Source: Chryseobacterium panacisoli (lineage in GTDB: Bacteria; Bacteroidota; Bacteroidia; Flavobacteriales; Weeksellaceae). Taken from it: DNA of 64,000 nt. The position numbers were made by a program, and so were the translations under genes. The stretch lies in contig NZ_VTRU01000001.1 of NCBI RefSeq assembly GCF_008274625.1, forward strand, positions 310,001-374,000. The letters run 5' to 3'. A model generated the notes under the pieces. The model saw only the letters and a list, made by a program, of their open reading frames with translations, was not told the origin of the DNA and did not search any database. Positions 9,270 through 18,322 of this stretch are shown here, piece after piece. Within the stretch, counting starts at the first letter, position 1. Each line of letters starts with the position of its first letter.

Positions 9270-10193
9270 ATGAGTACAAAACTAAACTGGGAAGGAATTT
9301 ATCCTGCTGTATTAACTCCTTTTACGAAAGAAGGTGAGATCGACTTTGAAATGTTTGCTCTCAATACGGAAGCCCAGATTAAAGCAGGTGTTCACGGAAT
9401 CATCCTTGCAGGAACATTGGGTGAAGCCAGCGCTTTGGAAACCGAAGAAAAATTTGAACTGCTGAAATACGCAAAACAGATCACACAGGGAAGAATCCCC
9501 GTTATTCTCAACCTTTCTGAAAATACGACCAAAAATGCAGTACACTTCGCTGAAAAAGCTAAAGAATCAGGTGCTGACGGACTTATGCTGCTTCCTCCTA
9601 TGCGCTATAAAGCAGACAGCCGTGAAGTGGTAGAATATTTTAAAGCGGTAGCTGCTGCTACAGATCTTCCTATCCTCATTTATAATAACCCGGTAGATTA
9701 TGGAATTTATGTTACTCTTGAAATGTTTGAGGAACTTATTGAGTACCCAACCATTCAGGCGGTTAAAGAATCTACAAGAGATCTTGCCAATGTAACCAGA
9801 ATGATCAACCGTTTTGGAAAAAGAATCAAAATTCTTGGCGGGGTAGATACTATTTGTCTGGAAACCCTGATGCTTGGGGCAGATGGCCTTGTAGCAGGTC
9901 TTGTAGATGCATTTCCTAATGAAACAATGGCAATGTATAATCTTGTTAAAGCAGGTAAATATGACAAAGCTGTAGCAATCTACAGATGGTTTATGCCATT
10001 GCTGGAACTTGATATCCACCCAAAGCTTATTCAGTACATCAAGCTGGCAGCTACAGCGGAAGGAATAAGCAGTCCTTATGTAAGAGCTCCACGTCTTGAA
10101 CTTCATGGAGAGGAAGCTGAAAAAATCAAAAAGATCATTGAAGAAGGTATAGCCAGCCGCCCGATACTATTAACTCCAGAAAAACAAATATGA
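9270..10193 (+). CDS. DHDPS-family lyase, likely pyrroline-4-hydroxy-2-carboxylate deaminase
   Basis: A 307-residue class I aldolase fold (DapA family). The Schiff-base lysine is Lys166 in AVKEST and the companion tyrosine is Tyr138 in LIYNNP; GTLGE forms the substrate loop. Beside an aldehyde dehydrogenase, a 4-hydroxyproline epimerase and a D-amino-acid oxidase, the likely reaction is deamination and dehydration of cis-4-hydroxy-pyrroline-2-carboxylate to 2-oxoglutarate semialdehyde, rather than lysine synthesis. It is the first gene of the operon and overlaps the next by 4 bases (ATGA). The family is certain; the substrate rests on context. Confidence 0.88.
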   Translation: MSTKLNWEGIYPAVLTPFTKEGEIDFEMFALNTEAQIKAGVHGIILAGTLGEASALETEEKFELLKYAKQITQGRIPVILNLSENTTKNAVHFAEKAKESGADGLMLLPPMRYKADSREVVEYFKAVAAATDLPILIYNNPVDYGIYVTLEMFEELIEYPTIQAVKESTRDLANVTRMINRFGKRIKILGGVDTICLETLMLGADGLVAGLVDAFPNETMAMYNLVKAGKYDKAVAIYRWFMPLLELDIHPKLIQYIKLAATAEGISSPYVRAPRLELHGEEAEKIKKIIEEGIASRPILLTPEKQI

Positions 10194-11677
10194 TTGAAAC
10201 ATCAAAAGAAAATATTGACAGGAGAATCCAGATGGCCGCCGAAGCCTATCAGTTTCTGAAAAATACCACTGTAAAAGAAAGGGCGGCCTTTATGAACACC
10301 GTTGCCGATAAGATTGAAGTGTTGGGAAAAGAACTTTTGACAACAGCCCATGCTGAAACCTCACTTCCTTTGGCGAGACTTACCGGTGAAAAGGCAAGGA
10401 CATCAGGACAATGGAGAAGCTACGCCAAAGCTGTAAACACAGGAATATACACAGAACCACGGATCGATCTTGCCCAGCCTGACAGGCAAAAAGGAGACCT
10501 CAGAAAATACAATGTAGGGATAGGGCCTGTGGTTGTTTTCGGGGCCAGCAATTTCCCGTTTGCTTTTTCTACAGCGGGCGGTGATACGGCGAGTGCCATT
10601 GGAGCAGGCTGTCCCGTCATTGTAAAAGCGCATCCGGCACACCCTAAGACCTCTCAACTAATGGCTGATGCCATAACAGCTGCTGTAAAAGAATTTGGAT
10701 GGCCTGAAGGAACTTTTAGCCACATTACCGGAGCATCCCATGATATTGGAGCTTATTTAGTTCAGCATAAAGACATCAGAGCCGTTGCATTTACCGGTTC
10801 ATTTGCTGGAGGAAAAGCTTTGTTTGACATGGCGAACCGCCGTGAAGATCCCATTCCGGTTTTTGCAGAAATGGGCAGTATCAATCCTGTATTTGCCCTG
10901 CCGGATTTGCTTGAAAACAGAGCAGAAGCATTCGCTAAAGAATATCTTTTCTCCTTAACATTGGGAGCCGGGCAGTTCTGCACCAACCCGGGAGTATGTA
11001 TTGCTCTTAAAGGAGAAGCTCTGGACCGTTTTATCATTGCCCTGAAAAACGGAATTCAGGAAGTTATTCCAGCAAAGATGCTTCACAAAGGAATCTATGA
11101 AAGCTTTGAAAAACATAAAACCATTGCAGCAGAACAGCCGGAAGTACATAGTATTGCAACAGCAGATACAGAAATTGATGAATGGCAAGCGCGTGCTATG
11201 GTGATAGAAACCAGTGCCAAAAACTTTATAAAAAATCCTGTGCTGAGTGAAGAGGTTTTCGGACCCTTTGGGATCATTGTAACTTGTGAAACCCGGGAAG
11301 AAATAATGGAAATTGCTAAACAACTGAAAGGACAGTTAACAATTACTCTAGCAGCTACCGAAGAAGATGCCCGGAATAACCTTATGCTGATCAATCTTCT
11401 GAAAGATAAATGCGGAAGGTTGCTATTCAACGGAATGCCTACAGGAGTGGAAGTTGTTTATGCCATGCAGCATGGAGGTCCTTTTCCTTCCACAACTGAT
11501 TCCCGTTTTACCTCTGTAGGTCCGGATGCTGTCAAAAGGTTTATCCGTCCTATTTCTTTCCAAAACTGGCCGGATGAATTTTTACCCGAAGAGCTGAAGA
11601 ATGAAAACGCTCTACAGATCAGCAGAATAGTAGACGGGGAAGTCAATTCAGGATCATTAAAATTACAGACAACATGA
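10190..11677 (+). CDS. 2,5-dioxovalerate (2-oxoglutarate semialdehyde) dehydrogenase
   Basis: This 495-residue aldehyde dehydrogenase has Asn121 in GASNFPF, Glu227 in FAEMGSINP and the nucleophile Cys264 in GQFCTNPG. The GQFCTNPG signature and the length fit the NADP-dependent 2-oxoglutarate semialdehyde dehydrogenases of hydroxyproline and pentose degradation. It would oxidise the product of the preceding lyase to 2-oxoglutarate, which enters the TCA cycle. It overlaps both neighbours by 4 bases, indicating translational coupling within the operon. It lacks a signal peptide and acts in the cytoplasm. Confidence 0.92.
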   Translation: MIETSKENIDRRIQMAAEAYQFLKNTTVKERAAFMNTVADKIEVLGKELLTTAHAETSLPLARLTGEKARTSGQWRSYAKAVNTGIYTEPRIDLAQPDRQKGDLRKYNVGIGPVVVFGASNFPFAFSTAGGDTASAIGAGCPVIVKAHPAHPKTSQLMADAITAAVKEFGWPEGTFSHITGASHDIGAYLVQHKDIRAVAFTGSFAGGKALFDMANRREDPIPVFAEMGSINPVFALPDLLENRAEAFAKEYLFSLTLGAGQFCTNPGVCIALKGEALDRFIIALKNGIQEVIPAKMLHKGIYESFEKHKTIAAEQPEVHSIATADTEIDEWQARAMVIETSAKNFIKNPVLSEEVFGPFGIIVTCETREEIMEIAKQLKGQLTITLAATEEDARNNLMLINLLKDKCGRLLFNGMPTGVEVVYAMQHGGPFPSTTDSRFTSVGPDAVKRFIRPISFQNWPDEFLPEELKNENALQISRIVDGEVNSGSLKLQTT

Positions 11678-12672
11678 ACAGAACATTTTTTTGTATAGAT
11701 TCGCACACCTGTGGCTGCCCTGTACGTCTTGTTGCAGGAGGTGGTCCCATTCTAAAAGGAAATTCCATGATGGAGCGCAGGCTTCATTTTATGAAAGAAT
11801 ACGACTGGATCCGGAAAGGGCTTATGTTTGAACCCCGTGGTCATGATATGATGAGTGGGAGTATTTTGTATCCGCCTATTGATGAAGAAAATGATATCGG
11901 AGTTTTATATATTGAAACCAGCGGATGTCTTCCCATGTGTGGGCACGGAACAATCGGGACCGTAACCATTGCCATAGAAGAAGGCCTGATTTTTCCTAAA
12001 ATTCCCGGAAAGCTGCGTCTTGAAACACCGGCAGGACTTATTCTCATTGATTACATACAAGAAGGAAAAAAAGTAACGTCTGTAAAACTGACTAATGTAA
12101 AATCCTTTCTGTATGCTGAAAATCTGGAAGTTGAATGCCCGGATCTTGGAGTCATAAAAGCTGATGTAGCTTATGGCGGGAACTTCTATGCTATTATTGA
12201 TCCACAGGAAAATTTCAGTGATATTTCTGATTTTACAGCCAGCCAGCTTATTCATTACGGAAAGATCATCAGAAAATTACTTAATGAAAAATATCAATTT
12301 ATCCATCCTGAAAATGAACACATTACCGGATTAAGCCACATTCAATGGACAGGCAATCCCAAAGATTCTGAAGCAAGCGGACGAAATGCCGTTTTAGTGG
12401 GAGAAAATGCCCTTGACCGCTCACCATGCGGAACAGGTACTTCTGCAAGAATGGCTCAATGGTATGCTAAAGGAAAATTAAAAGAAGGAGAAAAGTTTAT
12501 CCATGAAAGCTATATCGGATCCCAGTTCATCGGAAGAATTGAAGGAACCGATACTGTAGACGGAAAACCAGCCATCATCCCGTCAGTAGAAGGCTGGGCA
12601 AGGATTACCGGTTATAATCACATTATTATTGATGATGAAGATCCTTATTGGCAGGGATTTCAGGTTATGTAA
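11674..12672 (+). CDS. 4-hydroxyproline 2-epimerase (proline racemase family)
   Basis: The 332-residue protein belongs to the proline racemase superfamily. Both catalytic cysteines are present, Cys89 in MCGHGTIG and Cys252 in PCGTGTSA. Having Cys at both places points to a racemase or epimerase and excludes the 3-hydroxyproline dehydratase branch, which has Thr at the second position. The expected reaction is trans-4-hydroxy-L-proline to cis-4-hydroxy-D-proline, the first step of the pathway. It overlaps the dehydrogenase gene by 4 bases, and the oxidase follows 8 bases after its stop. Confidence 0.93.
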   Translation: MNRTFFCIDSHTCGCPVRLVAGGGPILKGNSMMERRLHFMKEYDWIRKGLMFEPRGHDMMSGSILYPPIDEENDIGVLYIETSGCLPMCGHGTIGTVTIAIEEGLIFPKIPGKLRLETPAGLILIDYIQEGKKVTSVKLTNVKSFLYAENLEVECPDLGVIKADVAYGGNFYAIIDPQENFSDISDFTASQLIHYGKIIRKLLNEKYQFIHPENEHITGLSHIQWTGNPKDSEASGRNAVLVGENALDRSPCGTGTSARMAQWYAKGKLKEGEKFIHESYIGSQFIGRIEGTDTVDGKPAIIPSVEGWARITGYNHIIIDDEDPYWQGFQVM

Positions 12673-12680
12673 ACAAACAT

Positions 12681-13946
12681 ATGACACAGAATAAAGGAAA
12701 AGCACTCATTATCGGTGCAGGAATAGCAGGTTTAAGCTCCGCCTATTATCTTTTACAGCAAGGCTGGAGTGTAGAAATTCTGGAGCAGAATGATCTTTCC
12801 AACAATTGTTCTTATGGCAATGCAGGAATGATCGTACCCAGCCACTTTACTCCGTTGGCAGCACCAGGAGTTGTGGCACAGGGAATCCGCTGGATGTTTG
12901 ATAGTAAAAGTCCGTTTTATGTAAAGCCTTCACTAAGTACTGATCTGTTTTCCTGGGGAATTAAATTCTTAAAACACTCCAATCAGAAGCATGTAGACCG
13001 TTCGGCATCAGCTATCAGGGATCTTAATCTGGCCAGCAGTCTTCTTTATAACGAGATTGCAGCAAAAGATGAATTTAATTTCGAGCTTAATCAAAACGGT
13101 ATTCTAATGCTTTACAAAACCGAAAAAGTAAGGGAAGAAGAAACAGAACTTGCCCACAAAGCAGTCAGTCTGGGATTATCTGTTGACATTCTGGATCAAA
13201 AAGGTATTCAGGAACTTGAGCCCAATATCCGGATGGATGTCATAGGAGGGATCAATTATAAATGTGACGGCCATATGAATCCGATGAAACTGATGAAACA
13301 AATGATCTCTTATCTTAAAAATAATGGTGTCGTTTTTTATACCCATCACAAAGTAACCGGAATTGAAACTTCAGAAAGTACGATTAAAGCCGTAATTGCC
13401 AATGATAAAAAGTTTACTGCAGATTGTTTCGTCATGACAGGAGGTTCATTTCTACCCGAATTGGCTCAGAAGGCAGGAATCAAAATTCAATTAATGCCCG
13501 GCAAAGGATATTCGTTCATGCACACCCCTGAAAATCCGGTCAACACCATGAACCATGCTGCTTTATTACTGGAAGCAAGAGTGGCTGTTACTCCTATGAA
13601 CGGGCAGATCCGTTTCGGAGGAACTATGGAGCTGGCTTCCCATCATGATAAAATTAACATGAAAAGAGTAGAAGGGATCGTCCGGTCTATTCCTCAATAT
13701 TTACCTGACTTTCAGATGCATTATAAAAAAGAATCTGAAATCTGGTTTGGTTACAGACCGTGCGCACCGGATGGGCTGCCTTATCTGGGACAATCTTCCC
13801 AATTAAAAAACCTGATTATCGCAGGTGGTGGGGGTATGATGGGGCTAAGTTTAGGACCCATTTTTGGAAAAACAGTTTCAGAACTTGCCAATAGCCAAAA
13901 GCCAACGGTTGAGATAAAGATATTCAACCCTGAAAGGTTTAGTTAA
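12681..13946 (+). CDS. FAD-dependent D-amino-acid (cis-4-hydroxy-D-proline) oxidase or dehydrogenase
   Basis: A 421-residue DadA/DAAO-type flavoenzyme with an N-terminal dinucleotide-binding motif GAGIAGLSSAYYL, followed by ILEQND for the ribose contact. A C-terminal FAD-binding segment includes GYRPCAPDGLPYLG and AGGGGMMGLSLGP. In this operon it should oxidise cis-4-hydroxy-D-proline to the pyrroline carboxylate used by the DHDPS-like lyase, completing the route to 2-oxoglutarate. I start it at the ATG at 12681; an in-frame extension to 12648 would overlap the epimerase. No terminator is evident before the next gene. Confidence 0.92.
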   Translation: MTQNKGKALIIGAGIAGLSSAYYLLQQGWSVEILEQNDLSNNCSYGNAGMIVPSHFTPLAAPGVVAQGIRWMFDSKSPFYVKPSLSTDLFSWGIKFLKHSNQKHVDRSASAIRDLNLASSLLYNEIAAKDEFNFELNQNGILMLYKTEKVREEETELAHKAVSLGLSVDILDQKGIQELEPNIRMDVIGGINYKCDGHMNPMKLMKQMISYLKNNGVVFYTHHKVTGIETSESTIKAVIANDKKFTADCFVMTGGSFLPELAQKAGIKIQLMPGKGYSFMHTPENPVNTMNHAALLLEARVAVTPMNGQIRFGGTMELASHHDKINMKRVEGIVRSIPQYLPDFQMHYKKESEIWFGYRPCAPDGLPYLGQSSQLKNLIIAGGGGMMGLSLGPIFGKTVSELANSQKPTVEIKIFNPERFS

Positions 13947-14029
13947 AAAACATCACATAACACACAAAAAATTATGCCTAAAACCATTTAAATATTCAAA
14001 TAATTTATTAACAACCAAATCCAAAAATC

Positions 14030-16177
14030 ATGAAAAAATTTAAATTACTACTACTTGTTTCCCTATTTCCAATAATAGGTTTTGCTCAAGAAAATAGACC
14101 TCATGAGTGTAAAGCAGATGAAATGATGAAAAAACATTTTGAACTGCACCCTGAATCTAAGGCTGAATATGAAAATTTTGAAAAATTCACCAAAGATTTT
14201 GTAAAAAAAATGGAATCAAACAAAACTCCATTGAATAAAAAGGTCAACGCTCCCACCTATATCATCCCTGTGGTTTTTCATGTGTATGGAGAATCTCAGA
14301 GTAATGTAAAAGTAAATTACCAAAAAGTAGTTGACTTGCTGCAACAAATCAACTTAAATTTCAATGGAATCAATACTGATTCAAATACTGTGGATTCTGA
14401 TTTCCAATCTATCAGAGGAGCATTAAGTATTGAATTTCGATTAGCTAAAATTGACCCAACTGGAAAAGCAACAAGCGGAGTGGTATTTCATCCTTTCAAA
14501 GGTGGATATGGCAACGGAGGCGGATATGATGCACAAATTGGTTCAGATGCCTGGGATAATACAAAGTATATGAATGTATATATACAAAATGACCTATATG
14601 CTAATAAAGATTTATATCAATCAGGAGTTGCCTGGTATCCGGATTCATACATGACTTCAGTGAATACAGCCAGAGTTGTTTATAATGGACGTTATATATT
14701 TAATGCTGCAGGAACAGCAGCTTCAAACGAGTTTTCTGATACATTCACTCACGAATTTGGACATTGGTTAAATCTTCAACATACGTTTAATGTTCTTTGT
14801 TCAACTGCGAACCCTAGTAATGATGGTGATGGAGTTGCTGACACCCCTGTAGAAAATAATTCTAATGGATTAGGATGTGCAGCTGGCAACAATTGTCTTG
14901 GACAAAAAGTGAACGTTGAAAACTATATGGGATACAATGGTTCTTCCGGTTGTTATAAAATGTTTACCAATGGACAAGTTAACAGAATGCTGGCAGCATT
15001 AAACCATCCTTCACGAAAGAATTTATGGCAGCCTGCCAACTTAGCCGCAACCGGAGTTGCTAATACTCCGCCTAGATTAACCCTTAGCAACAGTACATTT
15101 ACAGAGAACTTAAACAATAGTGGGGCCGTGTCATTAGATGGAACAGTAGCATCTGCCCCTACATCAACGATTACGCTAAACGGAGCAACATTTGCCGTAC
15201 CAAATGGAACAACTCTTACTGCAGGAACACATTTCACTTCTTCATTACCAGCAGGACTAACAGCAACTATAGCAGTTACAAGCCCTACTACTGCTACACT
15301 TACCATAAATGGTGCGGCAACCAGTCATCCTAAAAGCCAGGTCCTGAATTCATCAATTACATTCCTTAATCCAGCTATAACAGGAGGTGCAACGTCATTA
15401 GGATCCACAACAGCTTTAGCATTAACTTTTTCTTATAAAGATCCTTATAAAATAGTTACAGGAACTCCTCTGGAAAGTTATGCCAACCCAACACCAACAA
15501 CAGTAACTACCAACTCCGGGGCACCTTGGAAATATTTTATCATTAACCCGGAGCTTAGTGATGATGCAGGGTATGGTGCTTGGTACTATGGAGCAAATCA
15601 ATTAAAATTTGAAACCTATTGGAAAGGATTAGTATGTGAAACAGGAACACGAAATATTAGTTTAATTCCGGCTTGCACCACTATAACTAATGCAAATAAT
15701 ATAGGTTACCCAACTGGTACTCCCGGACAACTTGACGTATACACTCCTACATATACTAACTGGTCTGGCCAAACCGCTTATGTTGGTTTTAGAAACCAAT
15801 TCGAAGGCTACAATATTAACGGCTATTTCAAACTGATTGTGGGGGCCAATGGTTCAAATTATTCTGTAACAGAATTTGGATATAATACACAACCATATGG
15901 CAGCATTACAACACCTTGTGCATTATCATTATCTACTGCAAACGTTAATACAACAAACTCAGAAACATCCATCTATCCAAATCCAGTTTCTGATGTATTG
16001 AATATTAAAACAAAAGGGAAAATTAAATCAATTTCTGTTTACGACATGTTTGGAAGAAAAATGAATGCTAAAGTTATTGGTGATAAGGTTGATGTTAAAC
16101 ACTTCCTAAGCGGAACTTATTTAATTGATATCGAAACCTCTTTAGGGAAATCTTCCCAAAAATTCATTAAAAGATAG
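14030..16177 (+). CDS. Secreted M43 (cytophagalysin/pappalysin-like) metalloprotease with T9SS domain
   Basis: This is a 715-residue secreted protease. A signal peptide MKKFKLLLLV ... GFAQ is followed by an M43 catalytic domain (about 70-325) with the zinc site HEFGHWLNLQH at 241-251 (His241, His245, His251; Glu242 general base) and a Met-turn around Met300 in VENYMGY. Residue 248 is Asn where the family usually has Gly. A Ser/Thr/Ala-rich beta-sandwich linker (about 335-475) leads to a domain of unknown role with WKYFIINPELSDD. The C-terminus is a type A T9SS signal beginning SIYPNPVSDVLNI and ending KFIKR. Its position after proline and hydroxyproline catabolic genes suggests a role in degrading external protein. 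A strong terminator follows. Confidence 0.9.
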   Translation: MKKFKLLLLVSLFPIIGFAQENRPHECKADEMMKKHFELHPESKAEYENFEKFTKDFVKKMESNKTPLNKKVNAPTYIIPVVFHVYGESQSNVKVNYQKVVDLLQQINLNFNGINTDSNTVDSDFQSIRGALSIEFRLAKIDPTGKATSGVVFHPFKGGYGNGGGYDAQIGSDAWDNTKYMNVYIQNDLYANKDLYQSGVAWYPDSYMTSVNTARVVYNGRYIFNAAGTAASNEFSDTFTHEFGHWLNLQHTFNVLCSTANPSNDGDGVADTPVENNSNGLGCAAGNNCLGQKVNVENYMGYNGSSGCYKMFTNGQVNRMLAALNHPSRKNLWQPANLAATGVANTPPRLTLSNSTFTENLNNSGAVSLDGTVASAPTSTITLNGATFAVPNGTTLTAGTHFTSSLPAGLTATIAVTSPTTATLTINGAATSHPKSQVLNSSITFLNPAITGGATSLGSTTALALTFSYKDPYKIVTGTPLESYANPTPTTVTTNSGAPWKYFIINPELSDDAGYGAWYYGANQLKFETYWKGLVCETGTRNISLIPACTTITNANNIGYPTGTPGQLDVYTPTYTNWSGQTAYVGFRNQFEGYNINGYFKLIVGANGSNYSVTEFGYNTQPYGSITTPCALSLSTANVNTTNSETSIYPNPVSDVLNIKTKGKIKSISVYDMFGRKMNAKVIGDKVDVKHFLSGTYLIDIETSLGKSSQKFIKR

Positions 16178-16267
16178 AATCAAACTTAAAGCTGGTTTAA
16201 AACTCTTTAAATAACAAAACACTTTTCTCAGAAATATGAATAATAGTTTAGTATTCATATGCAGTTG

Positions 16268-16298
16268 ATTGGGCTTAACAGTTAAGCCCAATTTTTTA
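16268..16298 (+). terminator. Intrinsic terminator after the M43 protease
   Basis: Near-continuous 12-bp inverted repeat ATTGGGCTTAAC / GTTAAGCCCAAT (16268-16279 and 16281-16292) followed by TTTTTATT. Confidence 0.85.
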
Positions 16299-16356
16299 TT
16301 ATATAGGTTCAGTTCATAATTTATTTATGTACTTTTATTCTGTAATTACAATTTCA

Positions 16357-16857
16357 ATGCATTATAAAAACGAAAGGATTATCATCCGTGAATTTACACC
16401 TAAAGAATTTTTATTGTTTTCCACTCTTTTTGAAAATGAGAATGTTACCCGCTATCTGCCTTACAAAACTCCTGAAGAATATAAAGACATGTTTGACAAA
16501 GCACTGGCAGATTATGAAGCAGGACCATTCAGCAGATGGGGAATATTTGATACCCAAAATAACGATTTTGTGGGAATGTGCCTGGCCAGAATCTTTCTTG
16601 ATAATCCTGATCAGTTAGAAATAGGGTATACTTTGGGAGAAAATTACTGGGGAAAAGGACTCGGAACTGAAGTTTGTAAAGCCCTTGTTGATTATTGTTT
16701 ATCATTAAATCATCAGAAAGATATCGTCGCTGTAACCGATCTTGAGAATATCGGATCTCAGAAAGTCCTTCTGAAAAGCAGCTTTAAGAGAATTGAAAAC
16801 CTGATGCGCGAGGAGCAGGATAGAGAACTGGCTTATTTTATATTAGAGAAAAAATAA
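16357..16857 (+). CDS. GNAT-family N-acetyltransferase (RimJ/RimL type)
   Basis: The product of about 166 residues has the Acetyltransf_3 layout: an opening strand ERIIIREFTPKEF, a central EIGYTLGENYWGKGLGTEV acetyl-CoA loop (Q/RxxGxG/A-like GKGLGT), and NIGSQKVLLKSSFKRI near the end. It should transfer an acetyl group from acetyl-CoA to an amine, but neither a protein nor a small-molecule substrate can be told from sequence. The ATG at 16357 gives a typical GNAT start; the ATG at 16327 is in frame but adds ten residues not seen in the family. It is a single gene between two terminators. Confidence 0.85.
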   Translation: MHYKNERIIIREFTPKEFLLFSTLFENENVTRYLPYKTPEEYKDMFDKALADYEAGPFSRWGIFDTQNNDFVGMCLARIFLDNPDQLEIGYTLGENYWGKGLGTEVCKALVDYCLSLNHQKDIVAVTDLENIGSQKVLLKSSFKRIENLMREEQDRELAYFILEKK

Positions 16858-16881
16858 ACATATCCTGATATTGAAAAATTT

Positions 16882-16920
16882 AAACCTTATAGGTTTGTGA
16901 AACCTATAAGGTTTATTTAA
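16882..16920 (+). terminator. Long perfect hairpin terminator after the GNAT gene
   Basis: A 15-bp perfect stem, AAACCTTATAGGTTT / AAACCTATAAGGTTT (16882-16896 and 16900-16914) with loop GTG, is followed by ATTTAA. Confidence 0.8.
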
Positions 16921-17098
16921 CAGTCAATAAATCAAAGATTTTTTTAGCGTTCAGTGAACCTCTCAGCACCTTATATATAACTTAAAATCAACTTAGGTAT
17001 TTTTAACTTTTTGCTGACTTTTACAGTTAAGATAGAATAAAGTCCTTCCACGGAAAACATTTCGTTTATACAATAATTTATCATAACTTGCAGAAATT

Positions 17099-17515
17099 AT
17101 GATGTCAAAACGTTGCAAATATGCGCTTAAAGCAATGGTCAGATTAGCAAGGAATTACAACCAGGGCTTTCTGTCAACCTCCATTATTGCACAAGATGAG
17201 AACATCCCAAAAAAATTTCTGGAACAAATTCTCCTTGAACTTAAAAGAGCGAAACTTGTCAACAGTAAGCAAGGCAAAGTAGGAGGCTACTATTTATTAA
17301 AATCGCCTGATGATGTCTCATTAGCAGATATTTACCGGATTTTTGACGGACCTATTGCCCTTACACCATGTGTCTCTTTAAACTTTTACGAAGCCTGTGA
17401 CGATTGTGTAGATGAAGCAGTCTGCTATCTGAGAAAAGAACTCATCATCGTTCGTGAAAAGACCAGAAAAAGTATGATGGAAGCCACTCTGACTAAGTTT
17501 ATCAACAAGGATTAA
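17099..17515 (+). CDS. Rrf2-family regulator, likely sensor for the sulfur cluster
   Basis: A 138-residue Rrf2-type winged-helix protein (KRCKYALKAMVRLARNY at the start; VGGYYLLKSPDDVSLADIYR in the wing). The C-terminal third has four Cys at 91, 100, 103 and 109 (spacing C-x8-C-x2-C-x5-C), unlike the three-Cys pattern of IscR and the largely Cys-free CymR. This could bind an Fe-S cluster or sense thiols. It lies 82 bases ahead of cysH in the same direction, and the region between holds a clear promoter. Control of cysteine synthesis, as by CymR in Firmicutes, is inferred from position. Confidence 0.88.
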   Translation: MMSKRCKYALKAMVRLARNYNQGFLSTSIIAQDENIPKKFLEQILLELKRAKLVNSKQGKVGGYYLLKSPDDVSLADIYRIFDGPIALTPCVSLNFYEACDDCVDEAVCYLRKELIIVREKTRKSMMEATLTKFINKD

Positions 17516-17540
17516 ATTTTTTTTATTTAAATTCTACTAT

Positions 17541-17574
17541 TTTGATGGGAGTTATAGAATTTTATATATATTTG
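17541..17574 (+). promoter_or_regulatory. Promoter of the sulfate assimilation operon
   Basis: TTTG at 17541-17544 and TATATTTG at 17567-17574, separated by 22 bases, match the Bacteroidota -33 / -7 consensus. The start codon of cysH lies 23 bases beyond. An AT-rich block between the two elements is the likely site for the Rrf2 regulator. Confidence 0.7.
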
Positions 17575-17597
17575 CAAGACTTAAATCTCAATCCAAA

Positions 17598-18311
17598 ATG
17601 GAATACAGTCTGAAAAATGAATTCGAAAATATTGTAAAAGAGGCTTCTGAAGCTTCTTTTCAAACTAATGGGCTGCAATTACTGACTGAAAGATTTCCGG
17701 GTAAAGTAATCTTTTCAACCAGTTTCAGCTATGAAGATCAGGTTATCACTCATCTGATAAAAGATTTAAATATTGAAATTTTTACCTTGGATACGGGAAG
17801 ACTTTTTGAGCAAACCTACGAAACCTGGACATCTACCAAGGCTTTCTTTAAAAAGAACATCAAAGCATATTATCCGGATACGGAAGAACTCAGAGAGTTT
17901 GTTACAGAAAACGGTCCGGACTCATTTTATCAATCTGTAGAAAAGAGGAAGGCGTGCTGTACGATCCGTAAGGTTCATCCCTTAAAAAAAGCGCTGGAAG
18001 GATATAAAGTATGGATCACCGGGCTCAGATCTGAACATTCTGCCAACAGACAGAATGTGCCGCAGCTGGAGTGGGATCCGGATAATAAGATCATTAAATA
18101 TCATCCTATTCTTCACTGGACTTCAGAGCAGGTTGCAGATTATGTAAAAAACCATCATTTACCCTACAATCATCTTCATAAAAAAGGATTTATAAGCATA
18201 GGATGCGAACCCTGTACCAGAGCGATCAAGGAAGGGGAAGATTTCAGAGCCGGCCGATGGTGGTGGGAAGATGCCAACAAAAAAGAATGCGGTCTGCATA
18301 TTCATCAATAA
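17598..18311 (+). CDS. cysH: APS reductase (assimilatory, Fe-S type)
   Basis: The 237-residue enzyme reduces adenylylated sulfate to sulfite. The PP-loop-like FSTSFSYEDQV segment binds the nucleotide. The Cys pairs Cys120-Cys121 (KACCTIRK) and Cys203/Cys206 (GCEPC) form the [4Fe-4S] site that marks APS reductases, and Cys231 in ECGLH is the catalytic thiol that carries the thiosulfonate. Enzymes strictly using PAPS lack the paired cysteines. No APS kinase gene is near, which supports APS as the substrate. It is the first gene of the cys operon; cysD begins 11 bases after its stop. Confidence 0.94.
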   Translation: MEYSLKNEFENIVKEASEASFQTNGLQLLTERFPGKVIFSTSFSYEDQVITHLIKDLNIEIFTLDTGRLFEQTYETWTSTKAFFKKNIKAYYPDTEELREFVTENGPDSFYQSVEKRKACCTIRKVHPLKKALEGYKVWITGLRSEHSANRQNVPQLEWDPDNKIIKYHPILHWTSEQVADYVKNHHLPYNHLHKKGFISIGCEPCTRAIKEGEDFRAGRWWWEDANKKECGLHIHQ

Positions 18312-18322
18312 AAAAAGAAAAA

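Noticed and set aside
9567..10106. Minus-strand frame of 179 codons inside the DHDPS-like gene
   Set aside because: Shadow of a gene whose active-site residues are all in place; composition is atypical.
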